Positions 47,061 through 60,600 of a stretch of DNA of 64,000 bases are shown here, piece after piece (the first letter of the stretch is position 1; every line of letters begins with the position of its first letter). The translations under genes and the position numbers were made by a program. Under the pieces are notes generated by a model that was not told the origin of the DNA, did not search any database, and saw only the letters and a program-made list of their open reading frames with translations. The stretch spans positions 85,076,283-85,140,282 of the forward strand of contig NC_044277.2 in NCBI RefSeq assembly GCF_004027225.2. The letters are read 5' to 3'. This DNA comes from Strigops habroptila. Lineage: Eukaryota; Chordata; Aves; Psittaciformes; Psittacidae.

Positions 47061-48195
47061 GGAACCGAATCTCTGCTTTGAAAAAAAAGGGCACCAGGGC
47101 TTCTGGTTCCTCATCTTTCGCTTCCACATGAAAACGATCTTGTCAAGGGTTGCTCTGGCCCTGGCTGCCGCTTCCAGAGGGCTTCGGGATGGCAGGGCTG
47201 CGATGGAGCAGCACTTCCATCTAGTGGTCTGCAAAAATAAGGCAAGTCCTACAACCTGGGGACTTCCAAGTCACGCAACAAAAGCGTGAAGCCAATTTCC
47301 AAAACTGTGTATCTTACCCTAATATGTAGCAATGGATTATTCATATTCTAGAAGTGATAACAAAATAATCTGGTGTTGGGGTTTTTTTGTGTTTTCAGGT
47401 CAATTCTTGAACTTAGTTCAGTGGGAATCCATGCAGTTTGTTAGACCCCAAGTTCAGGGCTGGCATAACAGCAAGATGAAGCAGAGAAGACTATGTGTTC
47501 CCAAATTGAAGAGCAATGCAACACAGCATTGTGTTACACTTACAAAGTGCTCTGCACCCATCTATGCGTCCCACAGTATTTTACACAGGTCTGTATTCAC
47601 CCTTAGTTTACAGGTGGAAAAAACAAAGTACGAAGGAGTATGACAGATACTTTAACTAACAGCATCTGTTCTGAATGCTTATTCTTGTGTGCCGTGTGTA
47701 GATACTGTTCCTCCAGAGAAGCTGAGCAGTTAACTAAAGTTGGTGAGGATTTAGAGCGCATGTGGATCCAGCACAGCAGGATCCCAGTCTGCAGGGTACT
47801 GTTCCAGTGCAGATAAATAACCATCACAGCAACAGCAACACTACAGTATCATGTAATACCAGAGAAACCTTTAGGCCCACTGGAAAACAGACCTAGTGTC
47901 TCAAGCCAAGCTCTAAGAGAAATGACACCTTTCAGATGAGCAGATACTTCTGAACAAGTTAGAGGGGCCAACCTTGGTGGGATTAAATCACATCAGTGTA
48001 CCTGTCAGTAGAAAGAAGCCCTATAAACTTCTAAGGGTAAGGCCCAGGTTTGCTGTCTCCTACTGCCACTGCCAAGCTGTGCCGCCTCCTTTCAGCAACT
48101 AGCTGTTGTGAAAGAGGAACTTGGTGTTCTGCAAGGGCTGTTTCCCAACAAGGAGGCTCAAAGGGTGGAATTGTTACTGTGGAGACTGGGGAATT

Positions 48196-48231
48196 ACATA
48201 CACACACACATATATAGGCACACACATATAT
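48196..48231. repeat. (CA)n/(TA)n dinucleotide repeat
   Basis: ACATACACACACACATATAT followed by AGGCACACACATATATG. Confidence 0.85.
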
Positions 48232-49416
48232 GCCCCTGCCCCCTCCTCCGGTTCCTTTGAAGGGAAGTTGTAAGTTCAAAAGTGAGGATCAGAGCAACTG
48301 AGGTGATACTGCTGTGGAACGGCAGTATGTGATTGACATCTCTGGGCTGATTCAACATCCAGGCATGATACGAGGTGTGTTTAAGTTATTTTAAGATGCT
48401 GTGGCCTGCCTTAGGGTATCCTGAAATTCTGACACCCTGCCAAATATTTGACTCTCTGGGGGAGGGGTTGATCTTCTGATAGCCACACCCTCCTGATTGG
48501 CTGCCCAAATGCAATTATATTAAAAAAAATAAAAGCCTTTATTGACAGAGAAAAATGTATAATTTGTACTGGAGGAACACACAGGTCATTGTTCCTCTTC
48601 TGCTGTGTGACTCATCCGGATCAAGCTGTCTGTTTAGTGTATCTACTAATGCAGCAACTTGGAAAAGCTAACCCATAAGTACTTCTTTTGTTTCCTAAAA
48701 AACAATCGCTGGATGCCTTTTGAAACTTCTCAATTTTTTTCTAAGCCTGCCGTGTTTTGGAACGAGAAAAGCGCAGGCACTTTCTTGGCAAATCTTCCAT
48801 AACTTTTTCTGTTCCACCCTTAGACAGTACCTTCTTTTACTGTGCTTGCAACAGAAGTGCTTTACACCTCTGAAGAGAGGAAACCTTAACGACATGCCTG
48901 TGAGGCGAGTGAGGCTGAAAGGTAGCATAATGCCACGCCTTATCATTGCATCAGGTTCAAAATACACTCCCGAGGTCTGGACCCCGAGTGTGACCTCCCT
49001 CGACCCAATCCATCAGCACTCAGTAGTGATCTTCCTGGGACAGGAGCAAGATGTGAGCCTTTACCCGGGGCACCCCCTTTCCTCCCAGAAGCATACAACA
49101 TCTACACTTGCAGCCCCTTGTGCCATTGAGGTGACTGTGGTGTCAGGGTGGGAGCCGGGCGGATGCAGATCCGCCTCTGCTGCTCTTTTCCGCCCATCTG
49201 CCTGTTGCACAAGTGAGCAGCACCAAGCAGGGAGTTTGCAAGCGTGTGTTGCCTCCCCCAGCTTCTCCCCTTGCACAGCTGCCTGTGTCCTGCCCCTTTG
49301 GTGCTGCAGAATTGCCCCATGTGCAATGCAGCTGGAGAGAGCTCTGCCTGCAGAGGAAGCACGACATTCGTCCCTAAATGCAGGAATGTTTCTGAGTGCC
49401 TTTTCCCTTCGGTTTT

Positions 49417-49460
49417 GTTGGGTTTTGGTGTTTTGTTGTTGTTTGTTTGTTTGTTTTTAG
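49417..49460. repeat. GTTT/TTG-rich simple repeat
   Basis: TTGTTGTTGTTTGTTTGTTT-type low-complexity sequence on +. Confidence 0.8.
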
Positions 49461-49547
49461 GTGTCTGACTGTTAGCGCCTAAGTTCTTTCAAATGAGGTA
49501 TTAATCAGAAGTAGACTAATATGCAGATAAATATATTACCCTCAATT

Positions 49548-49565
49548 AAAAAAAAAAAAAAAAAA
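49548..49565. repeat. Poly(A) tract
   Basis: Eighteen consecutive A after TTACCCTCAATT; no attached element recognised. Confidence 0.85.
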
Positions 49566-50550
49566 GGGACTTCAGAAAATGCACTTATCTCAATACTGCT
49601 TGGGTAGTTGAAGCAGCTGCAAGAAAGCTAATAGCAGGGTTGAAACCAGACTTGCCAGCAATTTCATTCTTGGCCAGACAGTCAATTTTTTCATGCTTTT
49701 GTCTGGCTGTCTCTCAGTAGGGCTGCACAAGGAGAGCAGTTTTACTTTCTTTCATTATTATACATATATTTTTCTGCTGAATTCATCTATGACTGCCATA
49801 ATAACTCAGTGGCACTCTGTTTCCAAGGAAGCTTGAGTGACTGAATAATGAAGATGAATCGGGATTCCAGAAAAAGAAAGAAAATTCTTCTTTTCCATGC
49901 AGCCCAAACCCAATAATCTGCTTTTGCCAACCTGTCCCTATGAAATAAAAAAGAGGCATTCATTTGTGCCACCTCATTTTCCTCTGCATACAGTGAAAGG
50001 ATTTTTTGTTGCGATCTGTCACCCTCGTGCACTCTCTAAACAGCCTGTGCCCCCTTCTACTCCTGGCAGTATGAAGAGAAGTTATTTTTAATAGGAACTC
50101 ATATAACATACCTATGTGTTGGTTTGTAGCACAGGTCACACTCTCTGGACTTCGTTTCAGCTGGGATCCTCCTCTGGACAAAGGTGATGTGTCTTAAAGC
50201 GTCTTTGGCTTGCCAGGAACGTTTATTAAAATACCACAAGTTCAGACAATGCTGGTTACGAGGAGTGCAAAGTGCGTTATATGTGGGAGGACTGGCGCAG
50301 AGTTTCCAGTAAAAATGAAGTGACTTAGAAAACTCTTCTTCACCCTGGCACATCCCAGGGAGCATATTCTGTGTCTGTGTGTCTGGTGGAGCCTGCTCAC
50401 GCTCGGCACACGATGTGTGCTTGTACATGTCTCACAGAAAATCTTGGGAATCGTTTAGCTCCTCACTCACACACAGCACAGGTTTCATAGTGTCCCAAAG
50501 AGTATTCTTTTGTGACCAATGAAAGCCTGTTTCAGATTTTAAGCATAGCG

Positions 50551-50641
50551 GGGGCCAGAGTTTCAGCAGCTGTAAATCAGTGGAGTCCCAGGGAAGCTGG
50601 TGGGGCTCTGAGGACTTATGCCAGCTGAAAGTTTGGCCCTC
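50551..50641. repeat. Old palindromic interspersed repeat, both arms visible
   Basis: The left arm GGGGCCAGAGTTTCAGCAGC plus TGTAAATCAGTGGAGTCCC is mirrored by CTTATGCCAGCTGAAAG and TTTGGCCCTC on the right. This is the arm layout of a palindrome common in bird and turtle genomes (GGCCAGATCCTCAGCTGG...). Confidence 0.5.
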
Positions 50642-53249
50642 AACTATCCCCAATACTCTGCCCTGAAGATGTAGGCAGCATGGGCTTGAGGCAGCTCTAT
50701 GTGTAATGACAGCCTGTGGAGCTATAGCACAATGCTAGCAGTGAGCCACGGAGCTAATGCAATGTGGTTTCATCATCCATCCAGGCAATATGAGGACGTT
50801 GATATTGCAAGACAATTTCAGGCTGTTGCCATCAGCTATTTTGCATCTCTTAGAGGCTTCAGCTCTCATAGGATCAGCGTTCTCTTCTCAGCCTTCCTTG
50901 GTGGTGAAAAAATGGGCTGCTTCTTATTCCTGTTTCTTATTCTCCCTTTCTCTGACCTCTCTGCATTTCACAGGATGGAGAAAGTTTCCTCTAGCTTTTG
51001 TTTGTTGTTGCTTTGGAGGGTTTTTTGCCACATTTGAGCTCCAGTTAAGGCCAGAGACTTTCTGTGATCCTGGCAGTAGGTCCCGAACAGTTGATGGGAG
51101 GCTTGAACAAGAACTGCCTTGGAAGATGGAAGTCAATGACTTCAAAGGATCGAAGGCACTTTGCAGAAGCCAACCCTCCAGTTCTGTCCTCTTCAGTAAT
51201 CCCATAGGACTTGATTTCATGGCTGATCCTCTTTGGCTTTTGCCCTGACTATTGTCATCTTTGAATTCACTGTTCGACTCTAACTCAAAGTTTACATCAA
51301 ATTTGAGGTAAAAAACAATACAAGTTAAAGAAAAGGAGGAAAGTATTTTCAGCTCCATTCCTTAAAACTGATGGTATGAGACTTTTATTAACTTCATAGC
51401 CACATGTAAGTCATTCTCTAACTCGGTCAATCTCCAACTAGGTACAGAAAATGTATGTAGCAAAAAGTTGACGGAGCTATGCTCACTTGTACCTGCTGAC
51501 CCAGTGCCTGCCTCTCTCCTGGTTTTGAGCCATAAACCCCTAAGTGGGTTGGGATTTGACAGCATGAGAGAGCACACTTGACTTCTCAAGTCAGTTTTGT
51601 TGCTGATAGCACTCAGTGTACAAACTCGCAATACTCTGGTCTTCACCTGCACACTTGCCTTCCCCTATGTCTAAGGCTGAAACAGAGTCCAGGTAAGGCT
51701 GGAGTTAGGAGATCACAACAAAGATCTAAGAAGATCCAGCTCTACCAGAGACCTGTGGCTTCAGTTTAGATTAAGTGTTTGTCTGTGCTCTAGTGACCCA
51801 CCTTTTGATAATACTTCCCTACTCTTAGACCAACTTAAGGACAAAATATAACCACATTTGTAAGCTGCTCTGAAGTCACAGTGCTAGTCTGTGGTTATAA
51901 AGTACTGCCTACTTCTGCTTATGTCGTAAGGCTATGGGTGACTTTTTCCTTCAGCTAAGTGTCTAGGGGACAGGACACAAACATGCAAGTCTGAGAACTC
52001 AGACCTTCTACCCTATGTGCTATTGACGCCAAAGCAAACTTTGAGCGAGGCTGTGGGTATGAGTGCTATTTTCATCTGGGATGTGAGTTCCTCAAGCACT
52101 TTGAAAATCCCATTCTGTGCCTGAGTCAGCAATGTACATTTGGCCCGTAGCAAGGTACCTACTCAACGATCCCTTTGCCAGCAGCTAGCAGACAAACCCA
52201 AACCGTTCAGTCTGGGCTGTGATTTCACTGATGTCATGTTAGTCTGAAATACAGATGAATATGACTCTGTTTCAGACACCAAGTTGTCTTCCAGCATCTG
52301 AAGATGTACATTCATCTTCAGCAGAAGAAGAGGATTTCAGGGGCTAGGAGTACTGTAGGATTTCCCTTTAAGTCAGTTATACTGGCAATAGTGGAGGATA
52401 AAGGCAAGCAAACAGGATCCTGGCACCACAGTCATGGCTTTCCTGAGCTTATAAACTGGGTAAATGATGGAGACATCCTGAACTGTAAACAGAGTGACAG
52501 TGATAAATAGCAGATCAGTGAGTGGGTAGGTGTATTTTAGGGAGAGAGAAGTGGCAGAGCCCCACCTGTAGTATGGGCAGTTTAGTTCACACTTATATAA
52601 GCCTCTTCCCCCCTGAGGGTTGAGCTCACCTTAAGGAGAATGTTTGGAAATAAATCTGGGAGGAGAAATGCAGATACGTAAGGTGCTATTCTGAGGTCTC
52701 AGGCTTGGTCATCTTTCCCTTTCCTCTTTTATTGGGTCTTTTAAAAGAGGTTATGTCCCTTGTCCCCATTGCCACCTCCTCCCGGTGCCTTGTTTTCCTT
52801 GCTTGGCTTAGCAGATGCCAGGAATGCTGTAAGCAACCCGAGGAAAATCTGAGTTGGTAGATAGACATTGCCAGTCCCTGGATGCATCCCCCTTTTCTCC
52901 CGCCTGCCTTAAAGCCTGTTCTTCAGCCACTGCCATCACCTTGAGCCACTACTCCAACCAGGGCAATGAGTAGGTCACGGCTGAGTTATTTGTATTGCCT
53001 GGGGCAGGAGACGGGAGGAAGGGGAAGGCTGAGCTCTGCTTATCTGGGGCCTGTTTCTGTCCTTCCCACATCCCCCACAGCCTCCGCTCCCCTTGGGAGC
53101 AGATGAGGTGGCCTAAAGAGGTTCAGACAGTGGGAGGTAAGCAGCATCTCTAAAAGACAAAGGAGGCTCTGAAGAGCAGCAAAGCGGGTGTGGGAGAGCG
53201 ACAGGGTCTGCACCCACACCTCCTCTCCTCGCAGCATCCAACTACAGGT

Positions 53250-53471
53250 GGTGGAAAGGTGCAGGAGGTGGTGCCCCAGGAAAGCGGTCCTCCAGTTGGG
53301 GAAGGCAGATCCTCGAGGCTGGGATGAGAAGGACATTTCCCTGGATATATTCAGAACTGATAAAGCCTCTGAGCACCTGGATCTGATTTTGAAGGCACCT
53401 TTGCCATGAGCATGAGCTTGGAGTAGAGATCTCCATAGGTCACTTCCAGCTGAAGTTGTTCTGTGACTTGT
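53250..53471 (+). repeat. Old, degenerate CR1 fragment
   Basis: TTCCCTGGATATATTCAGAA and AGATCTCCATAGGTCACTTC followed by TTGTTCTGTGACTTG keep the order of CR1 3'-end landmarks with many substitutions. Older than the copies at 9.8 and 39.6 kb. The left border is uncertain and may reach back to about 53160. Confidence 0.65.
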
Positions 53472-56400
53472 CTTCTTTTCCACTTAATCTTTGACTGCGA
53501 AAATCAAATACTGAGGTTAAATCTGAATCTGTGTTTGAAGCTGGCAAGTAACAGTAGACTTCTTTTTTTTTTGAATGCACCTAATTCAGTCTGCTTTCTC
53601 TTCTAATGTCTGCATTTGACACAAGGCACATGTGTTTTATTCTTTGGCTACCATCTGTCCCAAAGCTATTGCTATGTGTTTATAAGTAGAATGCTCTGCA
53701 AAGAGCTGCATCTATGGAAGATGTTGCCATTTTCAACCACAGATTGACATCTACCTTCTGAAGGTTCCTCTCAATCTCCTCAAAGATTAGCTTAAGTAAA
53801 AGCTCCTTGAACGATGTCAGTCAATATAGATTGGTTTAGCCAAGTCCTGTAATTTAAATAATTTTAGCTACTCGGGTGCAGTGTGCTAAGGATGGCTGAG
53901 GACTTCTTGAAAGGACAGTAACTGCTGCAGTGACACGTAGGTAAGGGGACTGGAGATTGCACCTTTTGTGGATGGTGCAGCTGGGGCTGGCAGAGGCTGT
54001 TTAGCCTGAATGGCTGTAAAGTCAGACTCAATTATGGGCCTATTGTTCCTCTTGTGATACTAGTCATATGCTGGTAGAAAACTCTGATGTTGAGAGAATC
54101 ACTCCTGAATTACAATGAAGTGAGGAGAATGAGGGCAGTCATTCTTATCTGCCATATATTTTGTTCCATGTGTAACTCTGTAGGCTTGAGAGGGAAGCTT
54201 TTTGTCCTTAAAATATGTATCCAAAGCTGCATCAACTGCTTCTAAACTTCAGCGTGGATTGGGAAGCAAATTCTGAATATTAGTAAAAACAATATGTTCA
54301 CACAAAGAACGATCCGTGGGTGAAGCAGTCTTGAAGAATCTGAGCAAACTTCAGAAGTAACCTTAAGACCAAAGAAATTCTACTGAAGAAACTAATAATT
54401 TTCATATCTATCCCAAGCAGATTGGAAAAAGGCAAATGTGCTGATCAGTCTCAACTGACCTTGGGAAGATCAAGTGGGAAGAAAATATTCAGTATGTACC
54501 TTTTCACCTTCCCACACAGAGGATGCAATCTGAACCTTTCTTAGCTTTTGCCACATTCAGGGATGCAGTTGTATCATTAGTCACATGGGGAAAAGACAGA
54601 TGCTGAGACTGAGTCTATGCTGGTAAATCCAAGTAAGCCTGGCAAACTTCTTTGGCTTTGGAAGATGACTATGTATGCATTCTCTGGCACAAACATAGCC
54701 TATTGCAACTGACATTCTCTCTAAACAATTTTTAGTCCTGGTTTGGCATCTGGAGTGTGCCAGGGACCATACCCAGTAGGCAGTTTGCTTGCTGCCACCT
54801 CATTTAGGAGATTCATTCACTTGCACACAATTCTCTGCCAGCTGACCCGCATGTTTAGTGCTAATCCAAGAATGGTTTAGTTTACTGGTACGGATATAGC
54901 CTGACTACAAGTCAGCATGGGGTGTGCATGTGCAATGCTGCAATTCAGCATGGAGCATCTTAGCCTCATTAGGTGATTTTTCCTTCTCATGATTCCGTGA
55001 GTCCAGCTGCGATACTTTGCCCATGACACCAAGATGGAGGCTTGACGGTGCCATCACTACTTAAGCACCTCAGGACAGGATGTTGAGAATATCCACCTAA
55101 TGAGGGTAAGCTCAAGACCTCTGACCAAAAAAGTTTTGGTGTGTTTTTGTGCCTTCATCATCTTAGTGTCTCCAGAGTTTTATTGCTGTATTTAATGTAC
55201 AGAGTATGTTTGGGGCTGGAAGATAAAAATCCCTAGCATTCAGAGGTGTGTTGGTTTCCAGGAAGTGCTTGGCTGAGGGTGAAATGAATGTCAGACAACA
55301 ATCTGAGGGTGTTTCGGAGGAAAGGAGACGTCATCATTATGTTAGTCCTGCAAGGACAGAAAGCAGAAGGGGAAAGATCAGGATGTGCTCAGGGGTTCTC
55401 CTAGAGGCAGGGAGCCTGTGTGAGGCCGGAAGAAGAATCAAAAGGAGTGAGCATGGGACAGGAGCCACTGCAGTATTGTCACTGGAAATGGAGGGCTGGG
55501 AGGCCAGGCTGAGCATGAGAAAGGGTCTACGAGCTTGTGGTGGGAAGCCAGAGATAAATAGTAAGTTGCAGCCAGAGTAAGGAAGTTTTGCAGGGAATTT
55601 ATTTCTCAGACATTCATTTGATGTCTGTCTGGTGTCCTTCAAACTGGGTATGGGACAGGGTCCATTTCCTGTGCACACCAGCTGTGATGTGCTGGGTTCT
55701 CCCCAGCTAGGCAATGGCTCACAATGCTTGCTGCCTCTCACCTAACATCTGCAGGTCTCTGGGACCTTGAGATAGCTCATAGTGCAAGAGCTCATAGTGC
55801 TGAGGAAAGCTTTTCCAGGCACTGGCACCTACACAACTCAGTTTGTAACACACACAGACTCCGCCATGAATTGATGCTCCTGAGCTATCTCATCATGCAT
55901 GACAGCTGCCTTTGTCTAGCTATCTCTTCTTCTTTTGCACATGTAAATAAATCTGGGTTGCAATAATCTGTACTTTACGTACAGTGCAGTAAACCATAAT
56001 TTATGTACACAATAAAGCAGCGCAGAGCATGACCACATGATTTGTGGTCATTAAGTAGTTGAACTCAATCCTTCTCATTAGGCTAAAGGGGCAAACTGCA
56101 CATGCAATAGTGGTTTCAGTCTTTCCATCATCTGTGTTGCTTTCCTGTTCAGTTGTATATACTTTTCTCCTGCTGCAATCTCCATGTCTCTATGAATTTC
56201 TACAGCATTTAAAATACTGTATAAAAAATCAATTTTTTCGGGTGCAAGATATTACCATTGTCCTTCTGTGCAAAGTATATTCCAAGGTAGCATTAGGTTA
56301 TCCAGACATGATAAGAAACCAGTCTGCTGGCTGACATATTGCAATTATAAATTTGCTTCATTTAGATAATGCTCGTCTAATTCTCAAATCCTTGTAAATT

Positions 56401-57415
56401 GATTTCCATTTTCTGTATAAACTTCTTGTTTTTCCTCTTCTCCCCCAGTCTTGGTGTCAACTGTTAGTATAGTTAATGTTTTTTTCTACTTCTGCTTCCA
56501 GATAACTGCTGAAAATGTTAAACAAACTAGAGCTCTGGTAGGACCCAGCTAGATGCTTCATCCAAACATATTCATCACAACTTTGATAAAAGGATCTGTT
56601 GGATTTTCTTTCGGATAAGATAGTACATTTGTATTCATTGCAATCGATGTTAATGTGAGTAGAAAGCACTGGGATCTAATTTAGGCAGATAAGTCGTTAC
56701 AACGAGGCTATTTTCAAGAAAGAGCAGTATGAAAAATGGAGAGCTATGGACAATTTGCATTGCATGTGGACTTTATTTCATGCTGGGTGGTGCTAACACA
56801 GTGTACATTTGCAAGTTATTGAGTAACAGGCAGTAGGAACTGTTGGACTGTGAAGACTTGTATCGCCCTATTTATTGGTAGATGGCTCTAGAGAATTGCT
56901 CTGAGACATCTCTTCCTGGGCTAACTGGTACATGCAGACGAAAAAGGGAAGCGAGAAGAACAATACCCATTTTCCCCCTCATGATATTTGGATACAGGCT
57001 TTTATTTGTGTTTCTTTTTCTCTCCCAAACATCTTCAGTTGGCATATTTTCCACTGCCATTTAAAAATACTGCTTTGTAATAATCAGGGCCATAAAAAGA
57101 ATAAACAAGACAATAAAAATATATTAAAGAAACCAATCTGATGGATTAAAAAAAATGAGGCAGTGCCCACACATTGTCTTCACCTCACAGTGCAAAGCCA
57201 CTGCTGAGTGCCTCAGCATGCTTTTTGAGTGGAAGTCACGAAGAGCACAGATTTCTTGGCAGGGCATCCACTGCACAGGGGCTTGTCTTTCAAAGGACTG
57301 CAAGTTTGGCCCTCAAATACTGCTTTCTCTTTTTAGGTCTCCCTGTGTTTTGCCTGCTGGCAGGCAAGCTGCCTTTCGTTAGTGCCGCCGTTCCCTTCTA
57401 ACTTGTCCCTTGCTT

Positions 57416-57472
57416 TGGGCCTGATCCAAGGCCAACGGAGAGACTTTCGCTGGCTCCGGTCAGATTTTGGAG
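57416..57472. repeat. Old palindromic interspersed repeat (GGGCCTGATCCAA type)
   Basis: TGGGCCTGATCCAAGGCCAA, GGAGAGACTTTCGCTGGC and CGGTCAGATTTTGGA give an imperfect inverted repeat of about 57 bases, with the arm sequence of the family noted at 13.1 kb. Confidence 0.5.
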
Positions 57473-57594
57473 CAGCATCTTTGAAGGGAAAGGCTGGCAA
57501 AAAGGCCTTGCGGAGAGCTGTGAGGTGCTCATGCACATTCGCTTAGAGCTTAATGGTGCTCTGCACTCTGAAGAGTTCATGTGTAAGTATAGGG

Positions 57595-57647
57595 TAAAAA
57601 AGAAATAAAAAAAAAAAAGAAATTAAAAAAAAAAAAGAAGGAAGAAA
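57595..57647. repeat. A-rich low-complexity tract
   Basis: AAAAAAGAAATAAAAAAAAA and further A runs with occasional G/T, about 53 bases. Confidence 0.85.
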
Positions 57648-60600
57648 GTGCTAAGCCAGGAGAAAGAGGGCAGAGGAACCTGATCCTGCACGAACTGGAG
57701 TGCAGCTGCATAGCCTTGAGCGTTGCTGTGCATAGTAGCAAAAGTGAGGCCCAAAAGGGGAACGCTTAACTAAGTACCTCACCAGCACTACAAGATGCTT
57801 ACACTTATGTCTCTTCAGACATTCCTGCTGTGAGGCTGGGTGGGAGTATTAAGGGATCTTGAGATTTAATGCTTTATGGTGAAAAGGACCAAAACAAGAG
57901 TTTAACTTGCACCTGCGTATGAGCCCCTGCTGGGACTGGCATGAATACACTCTTAGTATGTGTGATGCTACACAGTCATGGCTTTTCATGGGCAAGTGGA
58001 TTCTTTCTAGGCTAGCAAACTTGTGTTTCTTGAGTAGTGGGGGTGATAAACAACTTGAGTTACATTAAATGAAAAAGGCATTCCAAAAGCAGATAAAGAG
58101 TGAACAGGGCATGCTAAAGTCAAGTAACATGCTAGAAAAATACTTCTTCTGTACCATTGGCAGTGATGAAAAGAAGCAAGAGCTGAATGTGACCAAAGAG
58201 TAAATATTATGGAATCAGTGTTAGTGAACTGAAAATCCATACAGAGCCAAAAGACTTCACTAATGTGACAAGCAGGAACATTTTTCCTCAAGCACAGCTC
58301 AGGAATTTGAATTGCTCTTCAGGGATGCTATCTAACATTTTGCGCCTTTTCAAAGTAAGGGGTGCAGCTACATACAGATGTGGAAAGAGAAGGGTGAAAC
58401 ACATTGGCAAGTAGGATCTCTACATCAGATTATGGTGTATCTGGGTGTGCCGGGGCTGAGCACTGGGTACATCTCTATTTGTTGCTGCCTCCCATTAAAA
58501 AACATCTCTCTGCAAATATTGACCAGGGCTTCAGTAATGGACCCAGGACAGAATTTTCGAAGATCATGGCATATCTGAGAGGTGAAAGAAATTTGCTCAC
58601 AGACTGAACCTAAATGGGAGTTTTCTTATTCTGGGTTCAAGAAACCCATCTGGGATGCCTGAAGGCAGCTGTCATGGACGGCAGGAAGAGCCAACTTCCT
58701 TTCCCTAGACCTGGGGCTCACATGGTCCTTAGCCCAAGGGTATAATGAAAACTGGAGAAACCACACTGACAAACATGATGATGTGGAAGGTTTCCCTACT
58801 AAGAAACATTTGACTGTGAATGAGCTCCATGGGGAACCAAGAGTTAGGCTCCACAGAAAGTGAGTGGGAAGTCAAGCAAATATGAAAAGGAGAAGTAAAG
58901 AAATAGCCAAAGATAGTATTTGAAAGAAGGGGGGGGAAATACAAGTATTAAGTCAAGGGAAGAAAAATGAATGAAGAGCTGGAAAGGAAAGAACCCAGAA
59001 TTAATGGGTACTCTCAGGTGCTGTCATTTTATTTCATTGTCAGTCAGTTTACTTAATGCTGAACTGGCTGTCTAGTGAAAATGTGTAGCTTGTTGGGACT
59101 TTTTTTTTTAACATTAACCTATGTTTGAAATTGAAATTAAAAGACTGCATGTTTTGTTGGCTCTGTTATTTAGATGCTTATATTGTACACATTCCTTCAG
59201 GCGTTGTTTTGTCGGTGGTCATTAGGGTAATGTTTTCATGGCGTGTGTGTGAGCCAGAGGGGAGGAAGAGGAGAAAGTGCAGCTTTTCCCAAGTGGGGGT
59301 CATGACCCACAAGCTTAGTAGGTCAGAGTCGAGGATTAAGAAAAAAAAAAAAGAAAAAAAATCAATTTCCTTTCTTCCATGGGATGGGGACAGAATGAAA
59401 GCGTGACAGGCGCAGAATCTGCTGGCTGCCCTTGATTTTCCTATTTTCGGGAATTTTCTTTTTTTGCCATCTATGCTGAAATGAAAAATGTGAATGCTGG
59501 TAGCTCATTACAGTTTAGGAAATGAGATGAGGACATTTTTCCAGATGTCAAGAGTTTTTATAGGGCAAACAGGTTGTTCCTTGACACATGCTTCTAGGCT
59601 GCTGCCGTGCCCCTCGGTAGCTCAGTGCTGGCAATTTTATCGTGTCTTTGCTGTGCAGCACAGGTACCTTAGTTATTAACTGTGCTGTGCTGGCACAGGA
59701 AGGACAACTGCTCAAGGGCTTTTGCTTTAAACCCAGATAAAGTTCCCACAGCTTGAGAAGAGGAAGAACCTTTTAGAGCTCTGGTGGCATCAAGGGTAGT
59801 AGAGGCTTCCCAAAACCAGGGAGGGACAGACACACATGTATGAGCCAGAGGGCAATTGCTATACTTGCCCCAGCTATTGCCTTCCCCATGTTACTTGCTC
59901 CAGAAAATTCCGGTTGTTTTAGCAAATGCAGATTTCATAATGTTTGAAGTGAGGATTGAATCAAAGATCTGGGGGCTGGACATTAAAAATACTGTTATTT
60001 GGATATCCTAAAAAAGGGTTCACTTGCTTATTTCTAGCACAATATTAAGCTTGCTGCAGAAAGCCAGCAATATCTCTGAGCCTGGGAAAAGCGATGTGGT
60101 GGTTGGTTGGTTGTTCGGAAGTATGTATACAGCTTTAAAGAAAGACAGCAGGGCTGCACATGTGTATCTGCGGGGAAGAGTTCCCATTTCCTGTGTAAAA
60201 CACATCCTTCTTATTATACATTTGCAGGAGATACAATCCACCATTCCCTATCCATCGAAATGTTTGTGCTAAGTGGTGTGAAACAGTCTAATGAATGGCA
60301 GGTGACTTAAAACTTACTTGGTACCAGGTGAAAACTGATGGCTATTCCAACCAGGCAGCAGTCTACAGCAGCTGCTGATGCAGGACATAAGCATCTGGCC
60401 CCTCTAATAAATAGGAAAGGACCAGGCAGCATGATTTACATTATGTGTGAGCCGGCAGAGTGACAGCAGCTTGTGGGTCATACCTCAAACCAGCCTTGGC
60501 AGCCGGGCATTGGGTCCCATGGTGAAGCCAGGTCTGTAGATCTGAAGAGCCCTTTTCTAGGTTGACCAGTGGATAATGTGGAAAAGGGGTGCAGGGGGAC

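Larger units (their letters stand above)
39886..53249. other. Intergenic, gene-poor; no gene seen
   Basis: Contains a CR1 remnant at 43.2 kb, simple repeats, the poly(G) tract, two candidate elements and one palindromic repeat. An open frame at 48894-49460 is the longest ATG-started one outside CpG-rich DNA, but it has no recognised homology. Confidence 0.7.

Noticed and set aside
54968..55005. Possible CR1 tail (AGGTGATTTTTCCTTCTCAT then GATTCCGTGAG)
   Set aside because: Only a few landmark bases match; too short and degenerate to call.
55770..55802. Duplicated word GCTCATAGTGC
   Set aside because: Two copies only, 15 bases apart; no wider structure.
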